Virus record (IMG/VR): IMGVR_UViG_3300019776_000550
Span: 27,499-91,498 of that record
From: a virus
Strand: one strand, 5' to 3'
Length of the DNA: 64,000 nucleotides
Shown here: piece by piece, positions 1 to 7,931 of the stretch
Numbering within the stretch: position 1 is the stretch's first letter
How the letters are laid out: each line of letters opens with the position of its first letter
The notes under the pieces: model-generated
The model's input: only the letters and a program-made list of their open reading frames with translations
Databases searched by the model: none
Told to the model about the DNA's origin: nothing
Position numbers and translations under genes: made by a program

Positions 1-344
1 ATACTTTTTTCAGTTGCAAAATAAACATACTTTTCATCTACAACGTGGTTATCATTTACCCAATATTCTTTTAATAAATATCTATCCCATTCACTACTTA
101 ATACTTTATTTTTAATTTCTTCCTTTTCCAACTCTTCAATTGGAATATTAGTAAGAATAGATATAATTTGTTTAAGTTTAGTTCCAAACTGTTTTATTGT
201 CCAATCACTTGAATAATCAGAGGTGTAATGCCAATGTGGAACATTACTGTTTGAAATCTTTTTCTTATTTATAATAAGACTTTGAATTATTTCACCAACA
301 GTATCTTTACCTGATTGTTTTTTACCACTTATTGCAATTATCAT
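1..344 (-). CDS. deoxynucleoside monophosphate kinase-like protein (partial, 3' end outside window)
   Basis: The ATG at 344-342 opens a frame that runs off the left edge with no stop. The first residues read MIIAISGKKQSGKDTVGE, a P-loop (GKKQSGKDT) typical of phage dNMP kinases such as T4 gp1 and of related NMP/adenylate kinases, which phosphorylate dNMPs for replication. The rest of the visible 114 residues has no diagnostic motif, and the nucleoside-binding part lies outside the window. Its start overlaps the stop of the upstream gene (ATGA), so it is the distal gene of the 1.14-0 kb minus-strand operon. The P-loop is certain; the exact kinase type is inferred. Confidence 0.72.
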   Translation of the reverse strand, partial: MIIAISGKKQSGKDTVGEIIQSLIINKKKISNSNVPHWHYTSDYSSDWTIKQFGTKLKQIISILTNIPIEELEKEEIKNKVLSSEWDRYLLKEYWVNDNHVVDEKYVYFATEKS

Positions 345-598
345 AGTTTTATTTTGTTTAACATTTCTTTAAATGCTTTGAAAGCTTCTTCTTTTGTTTC
401 ATAAACATCAGTAAAATCATTCCATTCACATTCATCTTCGTTATTAGGGTAATAATCCTTTACTAAATATAAAGTTTTGCCTTTGCTAATTACAATTTCA
501 ACAATAGAAACCCTGTTTATAGAAACAGGGTAACTATTATGTTTGTTAATTGCATAGACTACATCACCAATAAGACCTTTTACATTAATTGTTTTCAT
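341..598 (-). CDS. hypothetical protein, 85 aa
   Basis: I do not recognise this small protein. A longer frame opens at 694, but that start would bury 110 bases of the upstream gene. The ATG at 598 gives MKTINVKGLIGDVVYAIN with a normal 14-base overlap, so I prefer it. The C-terminal half (WNDFTDVYETKEEAFKAFKEML) looks like the short beta-alpha tail often seen in phage regulatory or nucleotide-metabolism accessory proteins. It sits tightly between two other small genes and the kinase gene. Confidence 0.7.
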   Translation of the reverse strand: MKTINVKGLIGDVVYAINKHNSYPVSINRVSIVEIVISKGKTLYLVKDYYPNNEDECEWNDFTDVYETKEEAFKAFKEMLNKIKL

Positions 599-857
599 AA
601 ATTTGATTAGTCCAAATGCATTCTTGAAATTCATTACCTTCGTAAACTTCAACTGTAGGTTGATTGTTGTTTTCATTAGGATATAAATACTCATCAGCCT
701 CTGATAAGTATTCTAATTCTTCAAATTCTGATTCATAACATAAATCAAAAGGAAATGTATTTTCTTTTAACTTTTGTATTAAATCTTGCATGTTGGCATC
801 ATCATTAAAATGCAGTCTTTGCCAAGTTGTTATTTTAACATCTATATACTTATTCAT
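585..857 (-). CDS. hypothetical acidic protein, 90 aa
   Basis: Unknown. The protein is acidic, rich in Glu, Asp and Asn (for example EFEELEYLSEADEYLYPNE), with no membrane segment or known motif. It overlaps both neighbours by 8-14 bases, the usual translationally coupled spacing in this operon. Confidence 0.7.
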   Translation of the reverse strand: MNKYIDVKITTWQRLHFNDDANMQDLIQKLKENTFPFDLCYESEFEELEYLSEADEYLYPNENNNQPTVEVYEGNEFQECIWTNQIYENN

Positions 858-1143
858 AACCTTTTACATATTGTTTTAAAAATTCATGTACTTCTTCAAC
901 TGTATAATAAGAAGGTGTCCAACTATGTTTATGATAATCATCATAAACAAAGTCTTCTATATATACACTAAATTTTGTTGTTGTAAGTGATTCAATTTCA
1001 TTTTCATCAAGTGTTTCATTATAAAAATGTCCACTGTATCCAATTTGTTTTTCAGCAACAATATGTTTATCAGGAAATAAAAGTCTTAATTTATTTACAA
1101 TTGATGACATACTTAAAATCGATGATATACTTGCTTGTTCCAT
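850..1143 (-). CDS. hypothetical protein, 97 aa
   Basis: Unknown. First gene of the small operon 1143-0. The C-terminal stretch TPSYYTVEEVHEFLKQYVKGY resembles the tails of the two following small proteins (a hydrophobic/aromatic strand followed by a short helix), hinting at distant paralogy, though that is weak. A terminator of the preceding operon lies just upstream (1174-1213). Confidence 0.7.
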   Translation of the reverse strand: MEQASISSILSMSSIVNKLRLLFPDKHIVAEKQIGYSGHFYNETLDENEIESLTTTKFSVYIEDFVYDDYHKHSWTPSYYTVEEVHEFLKQYVKGYE

Positions 1144-1173
1144 TTTGATAGTTGTTTTAAAGTTTATAATATG

Positions 1174-1213
1174 AAATAAAAAATACCTATAAACTAAAAG
1201 TAAATAGGTATTT
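1174..1213 (-). terminator. intrinsic terminator after the MazG-like gene
   Basis: A 10-bp stem (AAATACCTAT at 1181-1190 with its complement at 1204-1213) is followed on the minus strand by a T-rich run. It lies 25 bases past the stop of the gene at 1239-1793. Confidence 0.75.
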
Positions 1214-1238
1214 AATCAATAAAGTGACTTAATAAATT

Positions 1239-1793
1239 TTATTTTTCAAGTTCTCTTCTTTCAGAATCTAAATCTCTATTAAGAGCTGCTTTTTCTGTAA
1301 ATTTATCAGGGTATCTAACTCTTAATTTGTCAATGTTATTCTGTAGAGCCTTATCAGTGTTAATTTCAAGCACATTTTCACCAATATAAACCCAATGATT
1401 AAAAAGTGCATTTAGATTATTAGAAGTAATGGTTTTGTTATAATTAGTTTTTATTCTAATTTGTTGCATTTGTTTAAATGAAATTACAACATCCATCAAA
1501 ATCTCTTCTATTGGGCAATTAACATAATGTTCTGCTAAATGATAATCTTCAAAGTTTAACAATACACCTGTTCTACAAGCTTCATTAGCTAAATACCAAG
1601 CTACATCAGCCCATTCTTCTGAAAGATTTACTTTATCAATTGGTTTATCATAAGCTAAATTCTTTTTATAAATGTCAATAATTTCACCTATTTCAGTAAT
1701 AACACCCATCATCATGTGACGAGCATTACTATTTTCTTCATAAAGACTTTTAAAAGTCCTATTAGCTAAGTTTTGATATTCGATGTAATTCAT
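1239..1793 (-). CDS. MazG-like nucleoside triphosphate pyrophosphohydrolase
   Basis: All-alpha NTP pyrophosphatase of the MazG superfamily, which hydrolyses (d)NTPs to monophosphates and PPi. Seen in the sequence: an EIGEIIDIYKK helix at about residues 33-43, then SEEWADVAWYLANE at about 58-71, which together fit the ExxE...ExxD metal-binding signature. The C-terminal NIDKLRVRYPDKFTEKAAL matches the closing helix seen in many phage MazG-like proteins. At 184 aa it is longer than single-domain MazG, with a helical insert in the middle. It overlaps the upstream gene (ATGA, 1790-1793). The substrate is unknown; phage MazG proteins have been linked to nucleotide salvage and ppGpp control. Confidence 0.8.
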   Translation of the reverse strand: MNYIEYQNLANRTFKSLYEENSNARHMMMGVITEIGEIIDIYKKNLAYDKPIDKVNLSEEWADVAWYLANEACRTGVLLNFEDYHLAEHYVNCPIEEILMDVVISFKQMQQIRIKTNYNKTITSNNLNALFNHWVYIGENVLEINTDKALQNNIDKLRVRYPDKFTEKAALNRDLDSERRELEK

Positions 1794-2179
1794 ATTAACT
1801 TTAGTTTGTTTTTCATTATATATTCAAAAATAGCAGGTTCTCTTTTGATTAATTGAACTTGCAAATAACTTTCTAAATAATCAGTAAGAAAAAGAACTTT
1901 ATCTTCTTCATCATGATTCTTTAGAAAATCAATAATGTCAACATCAATATCATATACTGGTTCTAATTCTTCAATTATACAGTTTGTTATTAATAAATCC
2001 ATTATCTCGTTGTAATACTTTTCAGTAGTACTATGTTCATTTGTATAAACATTTTTAGCTAATTGACCAATGTTAACAGTAATCTTAACATGAATTTTTT
2101 TCTTCTTGTTGTGAAACTGTTTTTCTGACAACTCTTTGAATGATGATTTAAGATTTTTGTATCTTTCTTCTATATTCAT
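1790..2179 (-). CDS. hypothetical protein, 129 aa
   Basis: Unknown. A basic N-terminus (KQFHNKKKKIHVK) is followed by an acidic helical part. There is no signal peptide or known motif. It is coupled to the MazG-like gene by an ATGA overlap and lies 4 bases from the glycosyltransferase gene. Confidence 0.65.
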   Translation of the reverse strand: MNIEERYKNLKSSFKELSEKQFHNKKKKIHVKITVNIGQLAKNVYTNEHSTTEKYYNEIMDLLITNCIIEELEPVYDIDVDIIDFLKNHDEEDKVLFLTDYLESYLQVQLIKREPAIFEYIMKNKLKLI

Positions 2180-2183
2180 TATG

Positions 2184-2951
2184 TTATTCTTTTAACAAGT
2201 CAAAGTTAATTTCATTTAGCACTTCTTCTTCTGACCAAATTTTCACAACATTATCTTTTGCAATGTTGTTGTTATTTAATCTATGATTTTTAAATGCTGT
2301 ATCATGGTTTGAATAACCTCCTGACATATGATGAACTCCATTATTCCATTCATATATATAAGTAGCAGGTAGTTCTTTATCTACAATAATACCAGTAGAG
2401 CTTAAGCTTTTAATTAATCCTTCTTCGGGATATTGACTAGGTTCTTCAAATCCATTTAATAATAAAAACTTACTATCAATAAACCAACTACCTTCAAAAG
2501 TGTTAGATTCTAAAGTAGTTTTTTTACTTACACCATCACGATATATGGATTGAAAAGGTTTATATATCTCACCTCTAAAAGAATTACATGCGTTTAGATG
2601 ATTGTGCAAATACATATCATCATCTTGCCATAAACTTACTACATCTGATTGTTTTATATAATTTTGAAAATAATACAAACCATCATTATATATTTCTCCT
2701 AGATTATCATAATGATTTTCTGTATAAAGTGATATATGATTATTCCATAAAATAATATTATCTTCATACATAATTGAATCACCATCATTACGAATCTTTT
2801 TTAGCTCTAATTCAATATAATTAGGGCTGTTATTATATATACAAAGAGTTTTGTTAAGATAGTCTTGCATTAACCAACATCTAATACTTCTACCAAGAAG
2901 ATGAGGTCTATTATAAGTGTATAATAAAGCTACATGTTTACGATTCTCCAT
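2184..2951 (-). CDS. GT2-like glycosyltransferase
   Basis: Probable nucleotide-sugar glycosyltransferase with a GT-A fold. Evidence: the N-terminus HVALLYTYNRPHLLGRSI matches the first beta strand and helix of family 2 enzymes (the YNRP segment), and a DXD-type metal/nucleotide-sugar motif appears as WQDDDMYLHNHL near residue 113. The segment MSGGYSNHDTAF near 210 is compatible with the acceptor side. At 255 aa it is a compact single-domain enzyme. It could modify phage DNA bases, virion proteins or host glycans; the early replication-side location favours DNA or host modification, but that is inference. A second, unrelated-looking glycosyltransferase lies at 60.1 kb. Confidence 0.7.
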   Translation of the reverse strand: MENRKHVALLYTYNRPHLLGRSIRCWLMQDYLNKTLCIYNNSPNYIELELKKIRNDGDSIMYEDNIILWNNHISLYTENHYDNLGEIYNDGLYYFQNYIKQSDVVSLWQDDDMYLHNHLNACNSFRGEIYKPFQSIYRDGVSKKTTLESNTFEGSWFIDSKFLLLNGFEEPSQYPEEGLIKSLSSTGIIVDKELPATYIYEWNNGVHHMSGGYSNHDTAFKNHRLNNNNIAKDNVVKIWSEEEVLNEINFDLLKE

Positions 2952-2981
2952 ATTTCCTAACGGGTTGTAGTAAGTTGTAAA

Positions 2982-3134
2982 TTATTCATTAGTTACAATA
3001 GTTATTAAATGCTTTTTATCACCTTCAATTCTATCAAGAGTTGATTTAAGAATTTTTAATTGTTTAAAACCTTTACCTTTTAAAGGTATTTTACAATTAA
3101 CATGAGTTCCTGTAACTTTGATGTACTTATTCAT
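2982..3134 (-). CDS. hypothetical small basic protein, 50 aa
   Basis: A short frame starting MNKYIKVTGTHVNCKIPLK and ending TIVTNE, rich in Lys. The start codon overlaps the stop of the upstream gene (TAATG at 3132-3136), which supports real coding. Function unknown; the size and charge are compatible with nucleic-acid binding. Confidence 0.6.
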   Translation of the reverse strand: MNKYIKVTGTHVNCKIPLKGKGFKQLKILKSTLDRIEGDKKHLITIVTNE

Positions 3135-3958
3135 TAGTTTAATAATGAAATATCTTTAACAAACACTTTTTGAAGAAGCATTACTTTAGTACTTTCAGTA
3201 AGAATGTTACTCTTTTTAATAGATTCAGTAACGCTGTTATACATATTCCAAACAGTTGTTTCATCATTTACAATACTATAACGTGATGAAGAATCCATTA
3301 AAGAACTAATAGCATCAGAAACTGGATTAATACCAAGTTCTTTATTCTTTTTAGCAAAGAACAAAAGTTCACCAGCAAGTTCATAAATTTGATTTTTATT
3401 AAGTTTCTGTTCATACATGTATTCAGCTACACGCTTATACTTTTGAACATCACCTAATGAATTATCAATATATCTTACTGTATCATCATAAACTCTATGA
3501 TAATTACCTGTAATTGATAATGAAGTAATATTATCAGCTCCAAAAATACATCCGTTGCTACAGTATGTAATTCGTTTACCTTTGTAAAGACGCATTTCAG
3601 GTTTTAATGAATTGAGATTATAAACTAATCCAATTTCACCTGTCATATCACGAAACAAAGAATCAATATCAGGAACTACACTAAAAGATTCAGGAAGTTT
3701 AGCTTTAGCAAGTATTGTACCATAGGCTACATTTTGAATACCTTCTGCATCTACATTAAGTTCTCCTGTTGACAATGTTTTTTCAGCATTAATAACTTTA
3801 TCATCTGCTTGAAAAGTCCATTCAACTGGAATATCTTGGAATTTATTAAGAAACGGTTCTAAATAATCCATAGGATGTTTAAAACGCAAGGTTTCTGATT
3901 TAGGGTGTACAAAGATTTTAGATTCCTCTAATTGCGAAAGTGTTAGTAAGTCTGCCAT
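3134..3958 (-). CDS. DUF932/DUF3871-like phage-plasmid protein
   Basis: A 274-aa protein of unknown function. The middle part (IGLVYNLNSLKPEMRLYKG followed by KRITYCSNGCIFGAD near residues 120-145) resembles the central block of the DUF932 'phage/plasmid-like' family and its Bacteroidota relative DUF3871, proteins commonly found beside recombination and replication genes. The C-terminal third is helical. It forms its own unit with the small gene at 2982 and has a terminator of the previous unit 25 bases upstream. The family assignment is from remembered motif similarity only. Confidence 0.4.
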   Translation of the reverse strand: MADLLTLSQLEESKIFVHPKSETLRFKHPMDYLEPFLNKFQDIPVEWTFQADDKVINAEKTLSTGELNVDAEGIQNVAYGTILAKAKLPESFSVVPDIDSLFRDMTGEIGLVYNLNSLKPEMRLYKGKRITYCSNGCIFGADNITSLSITGNYHRVYDDTVRYIDNSLGDVQKYKRVAEYMYEQKLNKNQIYELAGELLFFAKKNKELGINPVSDAISSLMDSSSRYSIVNDETTVWNMYNSVTESIKKSNILTESTKVMLLQKVFVKDISLLN

Positions 3959-3981
3959 TTTTTATTGATATTTAAGATTTG

Positions 3982-4015
3982 AAAAAAAAATAGAGTGCCT
4001 TTTAAAGACACTCTA
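3982..4015 (-). terminator. intrinsic terminator
   Basis: A 7-bp stem (TAGAGTG at 3991-3997 with CACTCTA at 4009-4015) is followed on the minus strand by nine Ts. It lies downstream of the gene at 4050-4331. Confidence 0.8.
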
Positions 4016-4049
4016 AATTATAAATAAAAAATTTAATTTGCAAGTAAAA

Positions 4050-4331
4050 TTATTTAATTCTTTTGATTACAAGTTGTCTCTTTGTGGTATCAACTTCCTT
4101 GTATATAATCGTACTTACTTTAAAATCAGAAGTAAGTTTAGATTGAACATATAATTTTGACCTCATGTGATTAGTAGGATTTTTAACTAATATCTTTTGA
4201 CCTACATTAAGTTTTTCAGATGCTTTGATTGCTAAATCAAGTCTACTTGTGTCAAAAGATACAAAGTCACCTACAAAAATTCCTTGTTCAGCTAGTTCAG
4301 CTAATTCTTCTTGTGTTAATTGATTATCCAT
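4050..4331 (-). CDS. hypothetical protein, 93 aa
   Basis: Unknown. An acidic N-terminal helix (TQEELAELAEQGIFVGDFV) precedes a basic, probably beta-rich C-terminus ending KRQLVIKRIK. It overlaps the end of the UDG gene by 16 bases, so the two are probably translated together, and it ends at a terminator. Confidence 0.65.
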   Translation of the reverse strand: MDNQLTQEELAELAEQGIFVGDFVSFDTSRLDLAIKASEKLNVGQKILVKNPTNHMRSKLYVQSKLTSDFKVSTIIYKEVDTTKRQLVIKRIK

Positions 4332-5275
4332 TTGATTGGTTGATTAAAAATATTTAAGATTTCATTTGTTTTTCTAAATACTCCTTCATGTTCCCAAGCA
4401 CGTTGTTCATAATTAGCTCTTGCAGGATGTTCGCAAGAAAGCGTAAAATGAAAAGTACTAATATACTTTTTAAAATATTGCGCTTTTGCCCCCATTAGGA
4501 TAAATACAACAGGTTGGGTTTGTCCATTTATAACCTCTATCACCTTTTGAATAAAAGGTTTCCATAATTCAGCATGTGAATTAGGTTCTCCTTTTCTAAC
4601 AGTCAAAGCAGAATTAAGAAGTAAAACACCTTGATTTGTTAAATGTGACAAAGAATTATCAAGATTAGCTGTTTCATCATAATCAAAATCAGCTTTTATT
4701 GCTTTTTCAATTAGTTGCAAAGAAACTGGTTTTTGTGATTTATGTGTAGCAAATGCAATACCTGTAGCATTATCATTGGGATAAGGGTCTTGAGCTAATA
4801 TAACTGCTTTTATTTTAGTAATATCTAACTCAAAAGATTTAAATACATTTTCTCTTGCAGGATGTACAGTATATGCATTTCTTTCAAGATTATTACATTT
4901 GTAATTAAGTTCTTTGAACCATTCTGTATTCAAAACTTCTCTCAATTCATTAAACCAAGACCAATGAAAACGTTTTAAAATTGCAGTTTCCCAAGTATTA
5001 ACATCTGGATTTGAGTTAATATTACTGTTATCAGGTTTAAAGATTAATCGATGATTTGAATAAACACCTTCTTGGTAATTAAATTTAGTATAAGGTACAA
5101 CCTCACTATCTAATTGTAAATCAAGAAATGTTTTTCTCATATTCAATCCTGTATTAGGATTATGAATAATAATATCTTTATCTTCTTTTTTTAATCTACC
5201 AACAACAGTACTTTTAATATAAAACTCACCTTTTTCAGAAATGTAATCAGGAACAAAAACACAATTATCAGACAT
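4316..5275 (-). CDS. uracil-DNA glycosylase, family 1-like, with N-terminal extension
   Basis: Excises uracil from DNA to leave an abasic site. Visible motifs: the water-activating loop AQDPYPNDNATGIAFAT (family 1 consensus GQDPYH, here with A and P at the ends but the catalytic Asp kept), the QGVLLLNSALTV strand, FILMGAKAQ, and the C-terminal SCEHPARANY, whose His matches the catalytic HPSPLS histidine. About 100 residues precede the catalytic domain and match no family I know. A start at 5296 is also open, but ATG 5275 (MSDNCVFVPD) leaves an 8-base overlap typical here. UDG genes are common in crAss-like phages. Confidence 0.85.
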   Translation of the reverse strand: MSDNCVFVPDYISEKGEFYIKSTVVGRLKKEDKDIIIHNPNTGLNMRKTFLDLQLDSEVVPYTKFNYQEGVYSNHRLIFKPDNSNINSNPDVNTWETAILKRFHWSWFNELREVLNTEWFKELNYKCNNLERNAYTVHPARENVFKSFELDITKIKAVILAQDPYPNDNATGIAFATHKSQKPVSLQLIEKAIKADFDYDETANLDNSLSHLTNQGVLLLNSALTVRKGEPNSHAELWKPFIQKVIEVINGQTQPVVFILMGAKAQYFKKYISTFHFTLSCEHPARANYEQRAWEHEGVFRKTNEILNIFNQPIKWIIN

Positions 5276-5789
5276 CTTTAGTTTTAACTGTATCATTTAG
5301 CTTGTTTGTTTCAAAAAAGTTAAAAAGATTTTCACTTTGTGATTTAGTAAGAGTTCCTGAATTGCAAAGGTTAAAAGCATTTGTTAAAATACTTTTATAT
5401 TTAGACAAAGCTTGTTTAGATGGTTGGTCAGCAAAACTTTTACCTTCTGCAAATTCTTCAAATTTCATTCTAGTCTTAGCAATATCAGTTAATTCTTCTT
5501 TTACTTCACCAAAAAAGTCTGTTACAGTGTCAACTTGCTTCCCAAGAGAATCAAGTTTTTGTGATAAAATGAAGTTATTTTTATCAGATTCAGCTAATTT
5601 AAGATTTAATTCAGCTTTAACAGCATCAGCTAATGATAATTCATTAGTTAAATACTCAACATCCCTTGCTAGATTTTCAACATCATTAGATTTTATTTTT
5701 GTTAATATAAACATTAGTATTAACAATATAGTGTAAGCTATAATAATAATCAATATGGTATGTGGTTGAATAACTGCTAAATTTAACAT
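5268..5789 (-). CDS. membrane-anchored coiled-coil protein
   Basis: Unknown function. The first about 30 residues hold one hydrophobic segment (TILIIIIAYTILLILMFIL) followed by KIK, suggesting an inner-membrane anchor with N-out/C-in or the reverse. Residues about 36-105 are a long amphipathic helix with heptad-like hydrophobics, then a small helical C-terminal domain. Such anchors in phages include spanin-like, superinfection-exclusion and replication-tethering proteins; nothing decides between these. It lies directly upstream of UDG with an 8-base overlap. Confidence 0.65.
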   Translation of the reverse strand: MLNLAVIQPHTILIIIIAYTILLILMFILTKIKSNDVENLARDVEYLTNELSLADAVKAELNLKLAESDKNNFILSQKLDSLGKQVDTVTDFFGEVKEELTDIAKTRMKFEEFAEGKSFADQPSKQALSKYKSILTNAFNLCNSGTLTKSQSENLFNFFETNKLNDTVKTKDV

Positions 5790-5825
5790 TTGTTTATTTG
5801 TTTTAATTGTTTAAAAGATAAATTA

Positions 5826-5859
5826 ACAAAATAGCAACTCAACAAAGTCAAGTTGCTAT
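5826..5859 (-). terminator. intrinsic terminator
   Basis: A 9-bp stem (ATAGCAACT at 5831-5839 with its complement at 5851-5859) followed by TTTTG on the minus strand, 24 bases after the stop of the Gp157-like gene. Confidence 0.7.
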
Positions 5860-5882
5860 CTGACAATTGAACTCTCTGAAAC

Positions 5883-6437
5883 CTACCTAATAGTAAGATG
5901 TTGACTTTCAACAAGTTCAGCACCTACTATATCAACTCCCTGTTGAATTTCTTTCTTAATTTCAGTTTTGTTTACTTCTTTTTTGAAAGCTGTAGCATCA
6001 ATATTAAGTAATGAAGAAACAGCATTTGCATCATTTAAATCAAGTTTTGTAGATAATGTAAATCTACAAAATTTCGGATTAATCAAAGCTTCATCAACTT
6101 TAACACTTACAGACTTACCAATAGATAAACTAAAATCATCTACTTTAGCTTTACCTCCTCTTAATTGTAAGGAGTGCATTAAATAAGTTTTCAATCTACT
6201 AATTGTATTATCAGTAGCTTGATTCTTTTGTTTAAGTCTGTCAATTTCTGATTTACGAAGTTCAATAACTTGTTCTAAATTCTTAATAACCCATACATAA
6301 TCATTTGCTTTATCATTAAACTCGGATTGATTAATAGTAAGAATTTCATCAAGTTCGTCTGTTAACTCACCTTCATTTTCAATTAATTGTTGAAATGCAG
6401 TTTGTAAGTCTTTGTCAATCTCCCAAAGTGTCTTCAT
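5883..6437 (-). CDS. Gp157-like phage protein (siphovirus Gp157 family)
   Basis: Matches the Gp157 family (Pfam Siphovirus Gp157), found beside recombination/replication genes of many phages; one streptococcal member was linked to phage resistance. Visible: the N-terminal helix LWEIDKDLQTAFQQLIENEG, the long coiled coil IELRKSEIDRLKQKNQATDN at about 75-100, and the conserved closing beta region (GGKAKVDDFSLSIGKSVSV). At 184 aa it is close to family length. It overlaps the RusA-like gene by 23 bases and probably acts in DNA recombination, which is inferred from context. Confidence 0.75.
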   Translation of the reverse strand: MKTLWEIDKDLQTAFQQLIENEGELTDELDEILTINQSEFNDKANDYVWVIKNLEQVIELRKSEIDRLKQKNQATDNTISRLKTYLMHSLQLRGGKAKVDDFSLSIGKSVSVKVDEALINPKFCRFTLSTKLDLNDANAVSSLLNIDATAFKKEVNKTEIKKEIQQGVDIVGAELVESQHLTIR

Positions 6438-7092
6438 AAGATTTGTATTTATAAATGTTAATAATAAGTTTTCGGTAATTTGAAACTGAATTTGGGTTGT
6501 TAGAAATTACAATTTCATGTTCAATTCTTTTAATGCAATGAACATTATCATTGAGTATAAATCCAACAGGATTTTTTTCTACTACCCCACGTTCAGTAAA
6601 TTCATGTTCTTGTATTACATCTAAAAATGTTTTTTCGTAATACTGTTTGTAATTATCTAAATCATCAATATTAGATTTTGTAGGAGCTACATCATCTAAA
6701 GTTGTGAAATAAATAAATTCTATTCTAATAGGTTCATTTATAATAGCAGAAGGTTTAAGACTTTTCTTAAAATAATCTTTAAGGTATCTTTTGATTGCTA
6801 TATAATTACCTAAATCCATTTGACTTTTTTTACTATTACCTTTAGTATGAAGCCCTTGTCCTGCAATTTTTAAAAAGCGTTGTGTACCAGCTTCTTTTGC
6901 ATTGCTTAAAATAGGTTCATAAGTAGACAAATCTACTAAAACACCTTTTTTATTAAAATCACAAGTATAACCAATTTCATTAGTTAACTTCTTAGGTATT
7001 TTTTTAGAAGATTTAGTGTAATACTTTGCTCTTATTATTCCTTTAGGAACATATCTTGGATAATCATGAAATACAAATTGTCGTAGTAGCAT
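6415..7092 (-). CDS. RusA-like Holliday junction resolvase candidate
   Basis: The segment IDDLDNYKQYYEKTFLDVI near residue 140, followed by GFILNDNVHCIKRIEHEIV, mirrors the RusA pattern in which a D-x-DN motif precedes an alpha helix and a second acidic position lies in a D/ND-x-V strand. RusA enzymes cut four-way junctions, which would suit resolution of replication intermediates before packaging. At 225 aa the protein is longer than RusA (about 120), with a basic, Lys-rich N-terminal half. A divergent endonuclease of another family remains possible. Confidence 0.5.
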   Translation of the reverse strand: MLLRQFVFHDYPRYVPKGIIRAKYYTKSSKKIPKKLTNEIGYTCDFNKKGVLVDLSTYEPILSNAKEAGTQRFLKIAGQGLHTKGNSKKSQMDLGNYIAIKRYLKDYFKKSLKPSAIINEPIRIEFIYFTTLDDVAPTKSNIDDLDNYKQYYEKTFLDVIQEHEFTERGVVEKNPVGFILNDNVHCIKRIEHEIVISNNPNSVSNYRKLIINIYKYKSYEDTLGD

Positions 7093-7093
7093 A

Positions 7094-7285
7094 TTAATCT
7101 AAATAAATTTCTTTAACATCTCCATTGTAAACAATTGATGTAACAGTTCCAAAAATATCAATTGAATCTTTAGATTCAAACCAGTAAGACACATTAAGTT
7201 CTTCGCCTACTCTTATAAGTTTAAGAATATCATAAAACTTAGTTGTGTGAGTGCGATACTCTTTATAAATTAGTTCAAATTTCAT
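7094..7285 (-). CDS. hypothetical protein, 63 aa
   Basis: Unknown small protein, probably all beta (alternating hydrophobic residues in SIDIFGTVTSIVYNGDVKEIY). It overlaps the next gene by 4 bases (ATGA). Confidence 0.6.
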   Translation of the reverse strand: MKFELIYKEYRTHTTKFYDILKLIRVGEELNVSYWFESKDSIDIFGTVTSIVYNGDVKEIYLD

Positions 7286-7479
7286 AATCTTGTTATAAAA
7301 TATCGCATTACGGTATGCAATTTACCTTTTTTAGTATCAATATCATAATTAGTTTCTTTGCCATGATAAGTATTAATAGTTCTTTTACCAACTATAACAC
7401 CTTCAACAGATTCAAGTTGACCTTTGTTTCCTTCAAAAACAGCGTCAACCATAACTTTTTGTCCTAGTTGTAGTTCCAT
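7282..7479 (-). CDS. hypothetical small beta-barrel-like protein, 65 aa
   Basis: Unknown. The pattern LQLGQKVMVDAVFEGNKG...VEGVIVGKRTI with a Gly-rich turn suggests an SH3/KOW-like small barrel, as in many phage accessory proteins. Inference from pattern only. It shares the ATGA overlap with the gene at 7094. Confidence 0.6.
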   Translation of the reverse strand: MELQLGQKVMVDAVFEGNKGQLESVEGVIVGKRTINTYHGKETNYDIDTKKGKLHTVMRYFITRL

Positions 7480-7481
7480 TC

Positions 7482-7931
7482 TTAAATTGAGTTTTTAGTT
7501 AAAAAATCTATTACAAAATTTCGTTGATTATCAGGAAATGCATTATGTTTTTCATAATACAAAGACTGTCCAACAATGTCAGCATAAAGCAATAACTTTT
7601 CAAAATAATAATTATGATGTAATTGTGATTGCATTATATTATATACTTCTAATTCACCTTTTAATGTAAATGGTAAATCATGTTGTATATGAATAGCATC
7701 ATGCCAAGCTCTAAAAGCCAAGTTTGTATCTTTATTTCCAAAGATTGTATTTTCACAATTCAAATCAGTTATTCCATAAACACCATTAGTTTTATAAAAT
7801 AACTTAATATCATCAAATGTTAATAAATCATTGTTTATAACATAAGGATATTTATATTTATTATCACTAATAAATTGATTTAATTTTTGTGAAAAAGACC
7901 AATCTGATTTATACTTTTTAAACTCTATCAT
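7482..7931 (-). CDS. conserved phage hypothetical protein, 149 aa
   Basis: The central block NLAFRAWHDAIHIQHDLPF contains His and Asp residues (AWHD, HIQHD) in a spacing that suggests metal binding; similar AWHDxxH blocks occur in uncharacterised phage proteins. No nuclease family is assignable. It lies between the primase gene (ATGA overlap) and two small genes. Confidence 0.6.
   Translation of the reverse strand: MIEFKKYKSDWSFSQKLNQFISDNKYKYPYVINNDLLTFDDIKLFYKTNGVYGITDLNCENTIFGNKDTNLAFRAWHDAIHIQHDLPFTLKGELEVYNIMQSQLHHNYYFEKLLLYADIVGQSLYYEKHNAFPDNQRNFVIDFLTKNSI

Noticed and set aside
5302-5736. 144-codon plus-strand frame
   Set aside because: Antisense to the coiled-coil membrane protein gene, which has good operon overlaps; composition is that of a reverse-complement shadow.
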